Shown here: positions 19,830 through 29,174 of the stretch, piece by piece
Position numbering within the stretch: the first letter of the stretch is position 1
How the letters are laid out: each line of letters begins with the position of its first letter
Source of the DNA: Planctomycetota bacterium
GTDB taxonomy: Bacteria; Planctomycetota; Planctomycetia; Pirellulales; Pirellulaceae
Length of the DNA stretch: 64,000 nucleotides
Assembly: GCA_963204915.1 (NCBI GenBank)
Contig: CAUJHS010000081.1
Span: 1 to 64,000 of the forward strand
Reading direction: 5' to 3'
The notes under the pieces: model-generated
The model's database searches: none
Told to the model about the DNA's origin: nothing
What the model saw: only the letters and a program-made list of their open reading frames with translations
Translations under genes and position numbers: made by a program

Positions 19830-21208
19830 TCCGACTCGCGGTGCGCCTCCTCAACGAGCAGTTCACGAACCTCAAAGATCGAAATCATCGGCAGCAAGCG
19901 GATGAACAAAAACAGGAGCGACAAAAACAGGCCGATCGTTCCAATGTAAAGCGACCATTCCCAGAACGTCGGCGTGTACATGTCCCAGGAGGAAGGCAGG
20001 AAGTCGCGATGCAAGCTGACGGCGATAATCACAAATCGCTCCAGCCACATGCCAACGTTAATAATGAGCGACAAGATAAACAACGCAATAGGGCTTGACC
20101 GCACCGCCCGCGACCAAAGCAGTTGCGGGATAATAATGTTGCAAATCAAGAGAGCCCAATACGTGTACCGGTAAGGGCCCTGCAACCGATTGAGCATTAC
20201 ATATTGCTCAAACACGTTGCCGCTATACCAAGACATGAACGCTTCCATGAGGTAGCCGTAAGCAACGACCAACCCGGCGGTCAGCATCACTTTGGCCATG
20301 TTGTCCAAGTGCCGCTCGGTCACGAGTCCTTGCAGTCCGTAGGCGGCGCGCAAGGGAATGGCCAGCGTCAGCACCATGGCGAAGCCCGAGTAAATCGCTC
20401 CGGCCACAAAGTACGGCGGGAAAATTGTGACGTGCCAACCGGGCACAATGCCCGCGGCGAAGTCGAAACTCACGATCGTATGTACTGACACGACCAACGG
20501 CGTCGCCAAACCGGCCAGCAGCAAATACGCCTTTTGATAGCGCATCCAGTGGCGGGCCGAGTTGCGCCATCCCATGGCCAAAATGCCGTAGATGATCGCG
20601 GCGTAGCGGTTTCTGGCGCGGTCACGGAGCGTCGCCAAGTCCGGAATCAACCCCACGTACCAGAACAACAACGACACCGTGCCGTACGTGCCGACCGCGA
20701 AGAAGTCCCAAATCAAGGGGCTACGAAACTGCGGCCACACGCCATGCGTCGCGGGGTAAGGAATCAGAAAGTAAAAGTAACTAGGGCGGCCCAAGTGCAG
20801 CAGTGGATACAACAGCGCGCACGACACGGCGAACAGAGTCATGGCCTCGGCAAAGCGGTTAATCGATGTGCGCCAATCTTGCCGCAATAGCAGCAAAATC
20901 GCCGAGATCAACGTGCCGGCGTGGCCGATGCCGATCCACCACACAAAGTTGGTAATGTCAAACGCCCAACCCACAGGAACGTTCAACCCCCATACCCCGA
21001 TCCCGCGCGCAAACAGCACGGCGATGGACCAGAGCATGACCATCACCAGCAGGAACGAGGCGCCAAAACCGAGCCACCAACCCATGTGGGTGCCGGGCGT
21101 CAGCACAATCGAGCTGATCTTATCGGTCACCGATCCGAAGTTGTAATCCGGATCGATGATCGGTCCCCGACGAGACGACGGCGGCGGGTTTTCTTGTAAG
21201 GTGGACAT
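19826..21208 (-). CDS. actC: Alternative complex III subunit ActC (NrfD family)
   Basis: A 460-residue polytopic protein of the NrfD/PsrC family, about ten helices, which forms the quinol-binding membrane core. Diagnostic stretches are [40 protein letters not shown] and [20 protein letters not shown]-like sequence further on. Its ATG follows the actB stop with no base between (TAA directly then ATG), so translation is almost certainly coupled. Confidence 0.95.
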   Translation of the reverse strand: MSTLQENPPPSSRRGPIIDPDYNFGSVTDKISSIVLTPGTHMGWWLGFGASFLLVMVMLWSIAVLFARGIGVWGLNVPVGWAFDITNFVWWIGIGHAGTLISAILLLLRQDWRTSINRFAEAMTLFAVSCALLYPLLHLGRPSYFYFLIPYPATHGVWPQFRSPLIWDFFAVGTYGTVSLLFWYVGLIPDLATLRDRARNRYAAIIYGILAMGWRNSARHWMRYQKAYLLLAGLATPLVVSVHTIVSFDFAAGIVPGWHVTIFPPYFVAGAIYSGFAMVLTLAIPLRAAYGLQGLVTERHLDNMAKVMLTAGLVVAYGYLMEAFMSWYSGNVFEQYVMLNRLQGPYRYTYWALLICNIIIPQLLWSRAVRSSPIALFILSLIINVGMWLERFVIIAVSLHRDFLPSSWDMYTPTFWEWSLYIGTIGLFLSLLFLFIRLLPMISIFEVRELLVEEAHRESE

Positions 21209-24200
21209 TTACGACATCAAACGGGGGTTCGGGTTCCGAATCTCCGCCAGGTACGTGGTGCGCGGCCGAGTGTTCAATTCTTCCAGCAACGAATAGTTGA
21301 TCGGCTCATGATCCAACTTGGCGACACGGCTTTCCGGGTCATTCAAGTCGCCAAACACGATCGCCTGCGTGGGGCAAGCGTTCTGACACGCCGTTTGCAC
21401 GCCGCCGTCTTTGATGCGAAGACTGCCGTCGCCCGTCGCGGCGCGTTCCTTTTCGACCGCGATCCGCGCCGCGGAAATTCGTTGGATGCAGTACGTGCAT
21501 TTCTCCATCACGCCCCGATCGCGCACCGTCACGTCGGGATTGCGCAGCAACTCGAGCACGGGCGACGACTTATCCGAATACTGGAGGAAATTGAAGCGGC
21601 GTACTTTGTACGGACAGTTATTCGAGCAGTATCGCGTTCCCACGCAACGGTTATAAACCATTTCGTTCAGCCCTTCCGAGCCATGCACCGTGGCCGCCAC
21701 GGGACACACCGGTTCGCACGGCGCGTTCTCGCAATGCATGCACGGAACGGGAAAGTTGTGCACGGCCGGGTTCTCGGGCTCGCCGTCGTAATAATGATCG
21801 ATGCGCAGCCAGTGCATTTCTCGTCCGGTCGCCACCTGCTCTTTGCCGACCACAGGAATGTTGTTCTCGGCCTGGCAACCGAGCACACAGGCCCAACAGC
21901 CAATGCAGGCGGTCGCGTCGATCTTCATGCCCCATTTGTAGCCATCGTACTTCACCTCGGGATACAACGAGGGAAGGCCTCCTTCGCCATGATGGGACGC
22001 CGCGAGAAATTCGGGATGTCGCGGGTGAGCCTGCCACTCGGCCAGCGTGCCGTCTTGCACGATCGTCCGCCCCTCCATGGAGAAGTGGTGCTGCACGGTC
22101 GCCAGTTCATAAGTTGCACTCGTTACGCGAATGGCGCCGATGGCCGACCACGGCGTTTCCTGGGAACGCAGCGGATAGACATTCACGCCCACTCCGTTTC
22201 CAACTCGACCCACGCGCGTGCGCCCATAACCCAGATGGACGGTGATTGTCTGATCGGCATGGCCCACCAGCACATAAGCGGGCATGCGCACGCGCTGCTT
22301 GCCCACTTCCAGCTCGATGACCGTTCCGGTCTTAACCCGCAAACGTTCCGCCGTCCGCGGACTAATCAACGCCACGTTATCCCACGTCAAGGTGGTGAAC
22401 GGCCGGGGCAACTCTTGCAGCCAAGCATTATTCGCGTATCGTCCATCGAAAATGGAATTGTCGGGACGAAAGGCGACTTCGACCTCCAGCGATTCATCCA
22501 ACGTTTGCGGCGCTTCCCAAGTGGGCAGCCGCATCGCCAAATCGGCCGCAAGGGTGGGGGTGATTTCCGGCGCCTGACTTTCTGCCAGGAAGCCGTCGTG
22601 GATGACCGTGCGCCATTGAGCCTCAAACGCCTTGTCGTCCAGGTCGCTCAAGCGTTCGCGCCAGGCGCTGCGCACCAGGTCATACGACTCGGCCGCGCCG
22701 CCTACCAGGGCCGATAACACCGTATGCCGCGACACCCCATCATAAAGAGGACGAATTAACGGTTGGACGATCGAAATCGTTCCGTCATACGCACGAACGT
22801 CGCTCCACGCCTCTAGCCAATGAGTTTCAGGCACATGCCAAGGGCAGGCGGCCGACGTCTCATCAATATATAAGCTGGTATGCACGCGAAACGGCGCTTT
22901 GGTCAACGCCTTTTCCAGCTCAAACTCGGGTGGCGCCGTAAATACAGGATTGCCGCCCAAAATAATAAGTGTTTCAACTTCGCCCGCGTTTAATTCGTCG
23001 ACCAAGGTCTTTAGCTGGGTCGTTTTGCTTTCCTGCCTCACAGTAATCGGCTCAATGTACCGCACGCTCCGGCCGACGCTTCCCAAGGCAGCGTTCATGG
23101 CATGAGCCAAAGCGTGAACCGCTGGCGATTGCCACGGACCCGCCACGACCAGCGCGCCGCCTTGCCCGTCGGGCAGGCGGTAGTTCTGCAAGTCGTCCAC
23201 TAGCGCCGCGAGCCATTCTTCCGTAACTCCTTCGGGAAGCGACGGAGCATCGCCCACGTTCACGCCCAAGCGATTCGCGACCGCGCGGGCGAATGTTTCG
23301 ATATCGGCCGGACGAAGGGGCAAGCGGTGGTCTGCTCGGGAACCCGTGGTCGACGGTGAAGACTCCACCACGTACAAGCGGCTCATGCCGCGATCCAGTG
23401 TCGCTTCGCGCGGTCGTCGCCGGTCGGCAAAGTCAAGCGCGTAGCGCAAATGCGTGGCCTGGCCGGCTAACAAATCACTGTCGAGCGAGAGAATCAAATC
23501 GGCCCGATCCAACTGATAAATCGTCTGGACCGGTTGACCAAAGGCCAGGTCTGCACCCTCTAAAATATTGTCGTCGTGAACGGGCTCCCATTCGTACCAC
23601 TTGGCATCTGGAAATTGCTCCAACAGGGCGGCCAGTTGACCAGCCAAAGTGGGCGAATTGACTTCTTCCGTCAAAATGCGCAAACCACGCCCGTTGTTTT
23701 GACGCGCCGCCTCAATTCGCAGGCGTAAGTTCGCTAGAAACGAATCCCAGGTCGAAATGGCCCCTTCGCGCAAGACCGTTTGCGAACGATCAGGATCGTA
23801 CAACGTCAAAAGCGACGCTTGGGCGTACATCCCCGCCGCCGTGACGTTGCGAAACGCCGGATGCTCGGGATTCCCCTCCAACATGGTCGGACGCCCCGTA
23901 TGGCTTTCGACTAACACGCTGGCGGCCCCTCCGGGAACCGGCATGGCGGACGCGTAGAGCATCGAGACGCCCGGCATAACCTCTTCCGGCATCTCGACAT
24001 ACGGCACGATCTTTTCCTCGGGCTGACTGCGGCATCCTTGCAGTCCCGCCAGCGCGAGCGAGGCCGCCATCAGCTTCAGAAACCGGCGGCGCGAGGGTTG
24101 ATCGGTCCATACGGTCGCCTGCTCCGGAAACTCGCGCCCCAGCCACCGACGGAACTCGTCGGCGTCGGCAAGCTCTTCTAAGCTGCGCCAGTATTTTTTT

Positions 24201-24262
24201 CCGGTGGCGCCCGCCAACCGCGCTTGCAGAGATTCTAGTTCAGCAGCGTCTTTGCGCGGCAT
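21209..24262 (-). CDS. actB: Alternative complex III iron-sulfur subunit ActB
   Basis: A 1017-residue fusion of a molybdopterin-oxidoreductase-like domain and an iron-sulfur ferredoxin domain. A twin-arginine motif (RRRFLKLM) with hydrophobic stretch lies about 60 residues in, as usual for ActB. The first ~700 residues resemble a Mo-bis-MGD protein but are known in this family to hold no molybdenum. The C-terminal part has four cysteine clusters (CIGCWACVLGC, CENAPCEPVCP, CVGTRYCSNNCP, CTYC…CQNACP) for iron-sulfur centres. The ATG at 24262, five bases after the actA stop, is preferred to 24289. Confidence 0.94.
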   Translation of the reverse strand: MPRKDAAELESLQARLAGATGKKYWRSLEELADADEFRRWLGREFPEQATVWTDQPSRRRFLKLMAASLALAGLQGCRSQPEEKIVPYVEMPEEVMPGVSMLYASAMPVPGGAASVLVESHTGRPTMLEGNPEHPAFRNVTAAGMYAQASLLTLYDPDRSQTVLREGAISTWDSFLANLRLRIEAARQNNGRGLRILTEEVNSPTLAGQLAALLEQFPDAKWYEWEPVHDDNILEGADLAFGQPVQTIYQLDRADLILSLDSDLLAGQATHLRYALDFADRRRPREATLDRGMSRLYVVESSPSTTGSRADHRLPLRPADIETFARAVANRLGVNVGDAPSLPEGVTEEWLAALVDDLQNYRLPDGQGGALVVAGPWQSPAVHALAHAMNAALGSVGRSVRYIEPITVRQESKTTQLKTLVDELNAGEVETLIILGGNPVFTAPPEFELEKALTKAPFRVHTSLYIDETSAACPWHVPETHWLEAWSDVRAYDGTISIVQPLIRPLYDGVSRHTVLSALVGGAAESYDLVRSAWRERLSDLDDKAFEAQWRTVIHDGFLAESQAPEITPTLAADLAMRLPTWEAPQTLDESLEVEVAFRPDNSIFDGRYANNAWLQELPRPFTTLTWDNVALISPRTAERLRVKTGTVIELEVGKQRVRMPAYVLVGHADQTITVHLGYGRTRVGRVGNGVGVNVYPLRSQETPWSAIGAIRVTSATYELATVQHHFSMEGRTIVQDGTLAEWQAHPRHPEFLAASHHGEGGLPSLYPEVKYDGYKWGMKIDATACIGCWACVLGCQAENNIPVVGKEQVATGREMHWLRIDHYYDGEPENPAVHNFPVPCMHCENAPCEPVCPVAATVHGSEGLNEMVYNRCVGTRYCSNNCPYKVRRFNFLQYSDKSSPVLELLRNPDVTVRDRGVMEKCTYCIQRISAARIAVEKERAATGDGSLRIKDGGVQTACQNACPTQAIVFGDLNDPESRVAKLDHEPINYSLLEELNTRPRTTYLAEIRNPNPRLMS

Positions 24263-24267
24263 CGCCC

Positions 24268-24918
24268 TCACCGGTGACAATGGTAACAATCGGTCTTGGA
24301 TTCAATGTGATACGAATCAACCAACTTCTGGCGCTCCTCGGGCGACAGCGACTCGGCGTCCCAGTCAACGCTAAAGACTTCTTCGCGCGGTCGGACGGCG
24401 TCGGCCGGGTTGCGGTGACAATCGAGACACCACTTCATGTACAGCGATTGATCGCGCCACATGAGCGGCATTTCATTCACTTGTCCGTGGCACGTGGTGC
24501 AGCCCACGCCCTTTTGGATGTGAATGCTGTGATTGAAATAAGCGAAGTCCGGCACATCGTGCACGCGAGTCCACTCCAGCGGCGTCTTATCGCGGTAGCT
24601 TTTTTGCACCGGCGCCAACATGGGGCTATCGGCAAAAAGCTGCGAGTGGCAGTTCATGCACGTTTTGGTAGGCGGAACATTCGCCGTCGCGGCGTGTTCA
24701 ACACTCGTATGGCAGTAACGGCAGTCCAGTCCCACGTCGCCCACATGGTGTTCGTGGCTGAAAGGCACGGGCTGGTCTAGCGCTAAGTTCTGCCCTGTTA
24801 CGTAGGGCGAACGAACCACCAGCGCCAAAACGGTCAACGCGCCTGCCACGATGAACACCGCACCGAAGATGCTCACCCGCGACAGGGTGTTCATGCTCGG
24901 ATGAAAGATTTGCGGCAT
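24268..24918 (-). CDS. actA: Alternative complex III pentaheme cytochrome ActA
   Basis: A 216-residue protein with one N-terminal membrane helix (VSIFGAVFIVAGALTVLALV) and five heme c motifs: CRYCH, CMNCH, CTTCH, CLDCH and CYHCH. This is the standard ActA of alternative complex III, which sits on the periplasmic face and relays electrons towards the cytochrome c subunit. It is the first gene of the twelve-gene respiratory operon; AAAGGGG lies ahead of its ATG. Confidence 0.95.
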   Translation of the reverse strand: MPQIFHPSMNTLSRVSIFGAVFIVAGALTVLALVVRSPYVTGQNLALDQPVPFSHEHHVGDVGLDCRYCHTSVEHAATANVPPTKTCMNCHSQLFADSPMLAPVQKSYRDKTPLEWTRVHDVPDFAYFNHSIHIQKGVGCTTCHGQVNEMPLMWRDQSLYMKWCLDCHRNPADAVRPREEVFSVDWDAESLSPEERQKLVDSYHIESKTDCYHCHR

Positions 24919-25263
24919 TAGCCGGCCCCTTTCCAGGCAACAAAGCGGTCAAAGCGAATCTCTCATGACAATGTAACAAACTGCGTGGTTTTGGGTACCG
25001 GGGTGGGTGCGAATTCAAAAACGAGTGATCCCGTAGGTGTCGTCGTCATGGAGCGCCGGCGACACGGCCTGCCGCAAAACCTTCTTGGCCTCCTTCGCAC
25101 GATGCAAGTCGACCTTCCAGCGCGTGGTATGTTTGCCTGGCGGCGGGCCGCAGAGCAGAGCGATTGACGCAAACAACTCGCGTATTGCTTGCACGAATCT
25201 GTCCAGGAAGTCAAAATTGACCCGTCTTTGGGCGGTTCACAACTCACTGATGGGCTGGTGCTT
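24919..25263. other. Divergent intergenic region between actA and a DUF1559 gene
   Basis: No coding frame is convincing. It must hold the promoters for the minus-strand respiratory operon and for the plus-strand gene at 25264, but no -10/-35 pair stands out by eye. Confidence 0.45.
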
Positions 25264-26298
25264 ATGACGCCTCGGGCAATCCGAACGATCAAGACGCGAG
25301 GCTTCACCCTTGTTGAGTTACTCGTCGTAATCGCGATTATCGGCGTGCTGGTCTCGATGTTGCTCCCAGCCGTACAGGCCGCGCGCGAAGCGGCTCGGCG
25401 TATGCAGTGTCGGAATAATCTGAAACAACTTGGCTTGGCGGTGCTCAATTACCATGACGTGTACCGCGAGCTACCGCCTGGGGGAATCGTCGACAAAAAC
25501 CCCATGCCCAACATTACCGACGGCGAGTTCATTCCTCACCAAGGCAAGATGTTTAGTTGGGCGGTGCTCGTACTACCGTTTTTCGAGCAGGGAGGCTTGC
25601 ACGATCGGTTCGATTTCCGGCTTACCGTTCTACAACAAGCAGGAGATCCTCAGGCCGCGCATCTCGAAACTTTTCACTGCCCCAGCGACGGCGCCTACGA
25701 CCGGAACTTTGTGCATGCAACGTGGACGCAAGGCAAACGCTTCGCCAAGGGCAATTACGCGGCCTGGGTCAGTCCGATGCATGTCGACCTCCAAAATCTA
25801 TTTAGGGGCGCTCTCGGAGGCGACGGTCAAAACCTCACCGCCATTCAGGACGGTACGTCGCAAACGCCGATGTTGTCTGAAGTTCGAACCCGCGCGCACG
25901 AACAAGACCAGCGCGGGGCCTGGGCTCTTCCTTGGACCGGGGCCAGTCAACTTGCTTTCGACATGCACGACGACGACGACATCCGCCCTTTTGTTCACAA
26001 TCCGTTGAGCATTCCCAACGGCATTCAACCACCCAATAACACCACGACCGCCAACAGCGACATTTTGTACGATTGTCCCGACCAAGCCGGTGCGCAATTG
26101 GCTAAAATGCCTTGTCAAACCTGGCAAGTTTCGGGGCCGTTTCATTATCTCTCGGCGGCGCCCCGCAGTTTACATCCGGGCGGAGTCAACACGGTTTACC
26201 TCGATGGCCACGTGGGATTCTTGACCAATAATATCGACTATATTCTCATGGCCTACCTGATTTGCGTGGACGATGGCCAGGTGACGCCGGCGCCATAA
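25264..26298 (+). CDS. DUF1559 protein with prepilin-type N-terminus
   Basis: A 344-residue planctomycete DUF1559 protein. It opens with a type IV prepilin leader and helix (RGFTLVELLVVIAIIGVLVS), so it should be cleaved by prepilin peptidase after Gly and be assembled or held at the membrane. The DUF1559 body follows (AAREAARRMQCRNNLKQLGL) and ends with the HPGGVNTVYLDGHVGFL block. DUF1559 proteins are hugely expanded in this phylum and their function is unknown. The ATG at 25264 places the leader at the expected distance. Confidence 0.88.
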   Translation: MTPRAIRTIKTRGFTLVELLVVIAIIGVLVSMLLPAVQAAREAARRMQCRNNLKQLGLAVLNYHDVYRELPPGGIVDKNPMPNITDGEFIPHQGKMFSWAVLVLPFFEQGGLHDRFDFRLTVLQQAGDPQAAHLETFHCPSDGAYDRNFVHATWTQGKRFAKGNYAAWVSPMHVDLQNLFRGALGGDGQNLTAIQDGTSQTPMLSEVRTRAHEQDQRGAWALPWTGASQLAFDMHDDDDIRPFVHNPLSIPNGIQPPNNTTTANSDILYDCPDQAGAQLAKMPCQTWQVSGPFHYLSAAPRSLHPGGVNTVYLDGHVGFLTNNIDYILMAYLICVDDGQVTPAP

Positions 26299-26356
26299 TG
26301 CGGCGCGAACGAAACCCAGGCCCATCACCCACGCTTCCCCCCAACGGCGAATTCGC

Positions 26357-26737
26357 ATGAATACCGGATGGTTAACGCCGATTGCGGTGATTGTTGGTTT
26401 TCTTCTCGTCGCGGCTTCGTTCGCTTGGCCGCAAGTCGCCAATCGAGGGCCCGGCGCCTGGACCGAAGCCATGGCTCAACAGCACGCGCGTACCCGCGCC
26501 GAATTGCACGCGGCGGCGCATGTCCTAGCGCACAAGCATGGTTCGCACGAGTCTCATGGCGACGCCGACGAGGCCGCATCGAGTGCGACGGAACTGCAAA
26601 AACGCTTCGAGGCGGAGTTGGCGCAACTTGACGCGGCGCGGAATCGCGGCGAAACCGGCGCTCGCCTCCTATGGTGGGGTGGCGCGTCGCTCGTCTTGAT
26701 TGGGGCCGCGTTACATTGGCTGCGGCGTAACGGCTAG
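26357..26737 (+). CDS. Small membrane protein, unknown
   Basis: A 126-residue protein with a helix near each end (TPIAVIVGFLLVAASFAW and LLWWGGASLVLIGAALHWL) and a charged, probably coiled-coil middle rich in Ala, Glu and His. No family is recognised. It follows the DUF1559 gene by 58 bp on the same strand and could share its transcript. Confidence 0.6.
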   Translation: MNTGWLTPIAVIVGFLLVAASFAWPQVANRGPGAWTEAMAQQHARTRAELHAAAHVLAHKHGSHESHGDADEAASSATELQKRFEAELAQLDAARNRGETGARLLWWGGASLVLIGAALHWLRRNG

Positions 26738-26936
26738 GGCCGCCCGCCAAACTCGCCCCGCGTGAACTGCGGCAGGAACCTCGCGATTTCGGGCCATGGG
26801 GCGCTGGAGGCGACTTGGCGTTCTTGGCGCCAATCGTTCGAGATTCTTTTCCTCGGACTCCCTTCTCGAAAAGAATTTTTTTGTTCGCGCGTGAGATTCG
26901 CTTGTGTCGGCGGGATATACCTGTTAGCGAGGAGCT

Positions 26937-27515
26937 ATGCAGCCGCCCGACACCCGACACAGCCTGATCGCACGTCTCCAAAACCCGGCCAACGAAATGG
27001 CCTGGGCCGAGTTCGTGGCCGCGTATGAGCCTTTCCTTTCGCACCTGGTGCGCCGGCACGGCGCCGCATCCCAGCATGTTCCCGATGTGACGCAACAGGT
27101 TTTGGCCGCGATTGCCCACAGCGTGGAACGATGGCGCGACGACGGTTCGCCCGCCTCGTTCCGCCGCTGGATGACGCGCGTCGCTCGAAATGTGGCGATC
27201 AAATACCTCGCGCGCGAATGGCGCGAAGTCACAGGTCAAGGCGGAAGCGACTTTTGCAACCTATTGATGAACGTGCCCGATGCCGATGCGGAGCAATCGC
27301 AAAGCTACGAGTTTGAATTGATCCTGTGGGCGGCGGAAAAGGTTCGCGCCGAGTTTCGCGAATCCTCCTGGAAGGCGTTCTGGGGAACCGTCATCGAAGG
27401 GCGTCCGGTGCAAGCGCTTGCCGAGGAGCTGAACGTGACGCCCGGCAGTATTTACATGTCGCGCAGCCGCATCATGGCCCGCATTCGCGCCGAAGTGCGC
27501 GAATTGAACGATTGA
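26937..27515 (+). CDS. ECF-type RNA polymerase sigma factor (planctomycete family)
   Basis: A 192-residue sigma-70-like protein. Region 2 appears as AWAEFVAAYEPFLSHLVRRH with DVTQQVLAAIAHSVERWRDD, and region 4 as the helix-turn-helix VQALAEELNVTPGSIYMSRS. This is the short sigma family widespread in Rhodopirellula-type genomes. The gene directly precedes a Ser/Thr kinase that has an anti-sigma-like zinc motif, a common pairing in planctomycetes. AGGAG is close to the ATG. Confidence 0.85.
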   Translation: MQPPDTRHSLIARLQNPANEMAWAEFVAAYEPFLSHLVRRHGAASQHVPDVTQQVLAAIAHSVERWRDDGSPASFRRWMTRVARNVAIKYLAREWREVTGQGGSDFCNLLMNVPDADAEQSQSYEFELILWAAEKVRAEFRESSWKAFWGTVIEGRPVQALAEELNVTPGSIYMSRSRIMARIRAEVRELND

Positions 27516-27575
27516 CAGATCGGGGCGACCCGACCGATGCGACCCGACCGGCGCGACCTCATCGGAGCAAGTCTT

Positions 27576-29174
27576 GTGGAGTTACAACCCATCCAATGCG
27601 ATCGCGACCTGTTGCTTCGTTCGCTCGAAGAAACGCTTTCCGAACGGCAGGAAGAGCAGCTGACCGAGCATCTTTCGGAATGCTACGCCTGCCAGCGTGA
27701 ACTTGAACGACTGGCGGCCGACCAGGCCGAGTGGTCTAAGGTCAGCGAAACGCTGCGCCGCGCCGCGCAAAGCTCCGATTCGTTCGACGCGTCTCGACGG
27801 ACGCCGCCGCACGATGAAACGGAGCCGCGCCTGGGGGAGCATGAAACCGATTTCGCCGTCGATTTCCTGGAGCCGTCTCGGGAGGCTAAAGCGCTCGGTC
27901 GGTTTGGCGACATTGAAATTCTCGGCGTCATCGGACGCGGCGCCATGGGCATTGTGCTCAAAGGGTTTCAGGCCGAACTCAACCGGCCTGTTGCCGTCAA
28001 GGTTTTGGCGCCTCATTTGGCAAGTAGCGGGGCCGCACGACAACGTTTTGCACGCGAGGCGCGGGCCACGGCGGCGATTGTGCATCCTCACGTCATGCCG
28101 ATTCTTTCGGTCCATTCGTCGGGACGGCTGCCTTACCTAGTCATGCCGTATGTCGGTTGCGAATCGCTTCAGCATTATCTGGACCGAAATGGACCTTTGG
28201 CGCCAATCGAAGTCGTCCGCATCGGCGTGCAGGCAGCGCGAGGTTTGGCTGCCGCGCATGCACAGGGACTGGTGCATCGCGACGTGAAGCCGGCCAACAT
28301 CTTGATGGAAAAGGGAGGCGGCCGAGTCATGCTGACCGATTTCGGACTCGCTCGCGCCGCCGACGATGCCTCGCTCACACGCACCGGCGTAATCGCGGGC
28401 ACCCCGCAATATATGTCGCCCGAACAGTCTCGTGGCGAAGCGATCGACGCGCGCAGCGACCTGTTCAGTTTGGGAAGCGTCTTGTACGCCTTGTGCGCTG
28501 GCCGACCGCCGTTTCGGGCGGAAACGTGCTACGGCGTCTTGCGGCGCATTACCGATACCGAACCGCGGCCCTTACGGGAAGTTAATCCGGAAGTCCCCCT
28601 TTGGTTGGAGGCGGTCATCGGTCGACTGCACGCGAAAGACCCCGCTGCGCGCTTCGCGACGGCCAGTGAAACCGCCGATCTGTTCGAACAATGCCTCGCG
28701 CATATGCAGCAACCCGCGCTCTTTTCTCTGCCAGCATGCGCCGCGCAGTTGGCGAAGTCGCGACAGCCTACGGTTGACAATACCTCTTCGGAGCAACGCT
28801 CACACCCGTCGAATATGTCGGTTCCTTTGAGGAAGCGGCGGTGGTTTGCGGCGATTGCCGCCCTGTGGCTTGTGGGGGCATTGGCGGCCAGCCTCTTTGC
28901 GTGGAGCTTCTTCGGGAGCCGTACGGATTCGGTGAGAATCGGCACGATGCCGAATCGCTCTCCACCCGTGCTTCCCAAGAGCGAATCTTCCGCCACTCAG
29001 TGGGATGGCGCTGCGATCCAGATTGACGACGCGCTGCGAACCAGCGACGTTCTGCATGCAAAAGTTGAAGAACTTTGGCCCGCCGCGCCCCTACCGGCGC
29101 CGGGAGAAACCGAAGCGCTCGTTCCCAGTGCCCCGAACCTTCTCTTCAATTCGGAACAGGAGTCTACGAAATGA
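27576..29174 (+). CDS. Ser/Thr protein kinase with anti-sigma-like zinc motif and membrane helix
   Basis: About 532 residues. Residues 32-39 read HLSECYAC, the HxxxCxxC of zinc-binding anti-sigma factors. The kinase domain spans roughly 100-370: glycine loop IGRGAMGIVLKG, VAVKVL, HRDVKPANIL, DFGLA and GTPQYMSPEQ, all catalytic residues present. One membrane helix follows at about 428-450, and a short outer tail. The GTG at 27576 is chosen because GGAG lies eight bases before it; an ATG at 27537 has no such site. It follows the sigma gene after 60 bp and overlaps the next gene by four bases. Confidence 0.9.
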   Translation: MELQPIQCDRDLLLRSLEETLSERQEEQLTEHLSECYACQRELERLAADQAEWSKVSETLRRAAQSSDSFDASRRTPPHDETEPRLGEHETDFAVDFLEPSREAKALGRFGDIEILGVIGRGAMGIVLKGFQAELNRPVAVKVLAPHLASSGAARQRFAREARATAAIVHPHVMPILSVHSSGRLPYLVMPYVGCESLQHYLDRNGPLAPIEVVRIGVQAARGLAAAHAQGLVHRDVKPANILMEKGGGRVMLTDFGLARAADDASLTRTGVIAGTPQYMSPEQSRGEAIDARSDLFSLGSVLYALCAGRPPFRAETCYGVLRRITDTEPRPLREVNPEVPLWLEAVIGRLHAKDPAARFATASETADLFEQCLAHMQQPALFSLPACAAQLAKSRQPTVDNTSSEQRSHPSNMSVPLRKRRWFAAIAALWLVGALAASLFAWSFFGSRTDSVRIGTMPNRSPPVLPKSESSATQWDGAAIQIDDALRTSDVLHAKVEELWPAAPLPAPGETEALVPSAPNLLFNSEQESTK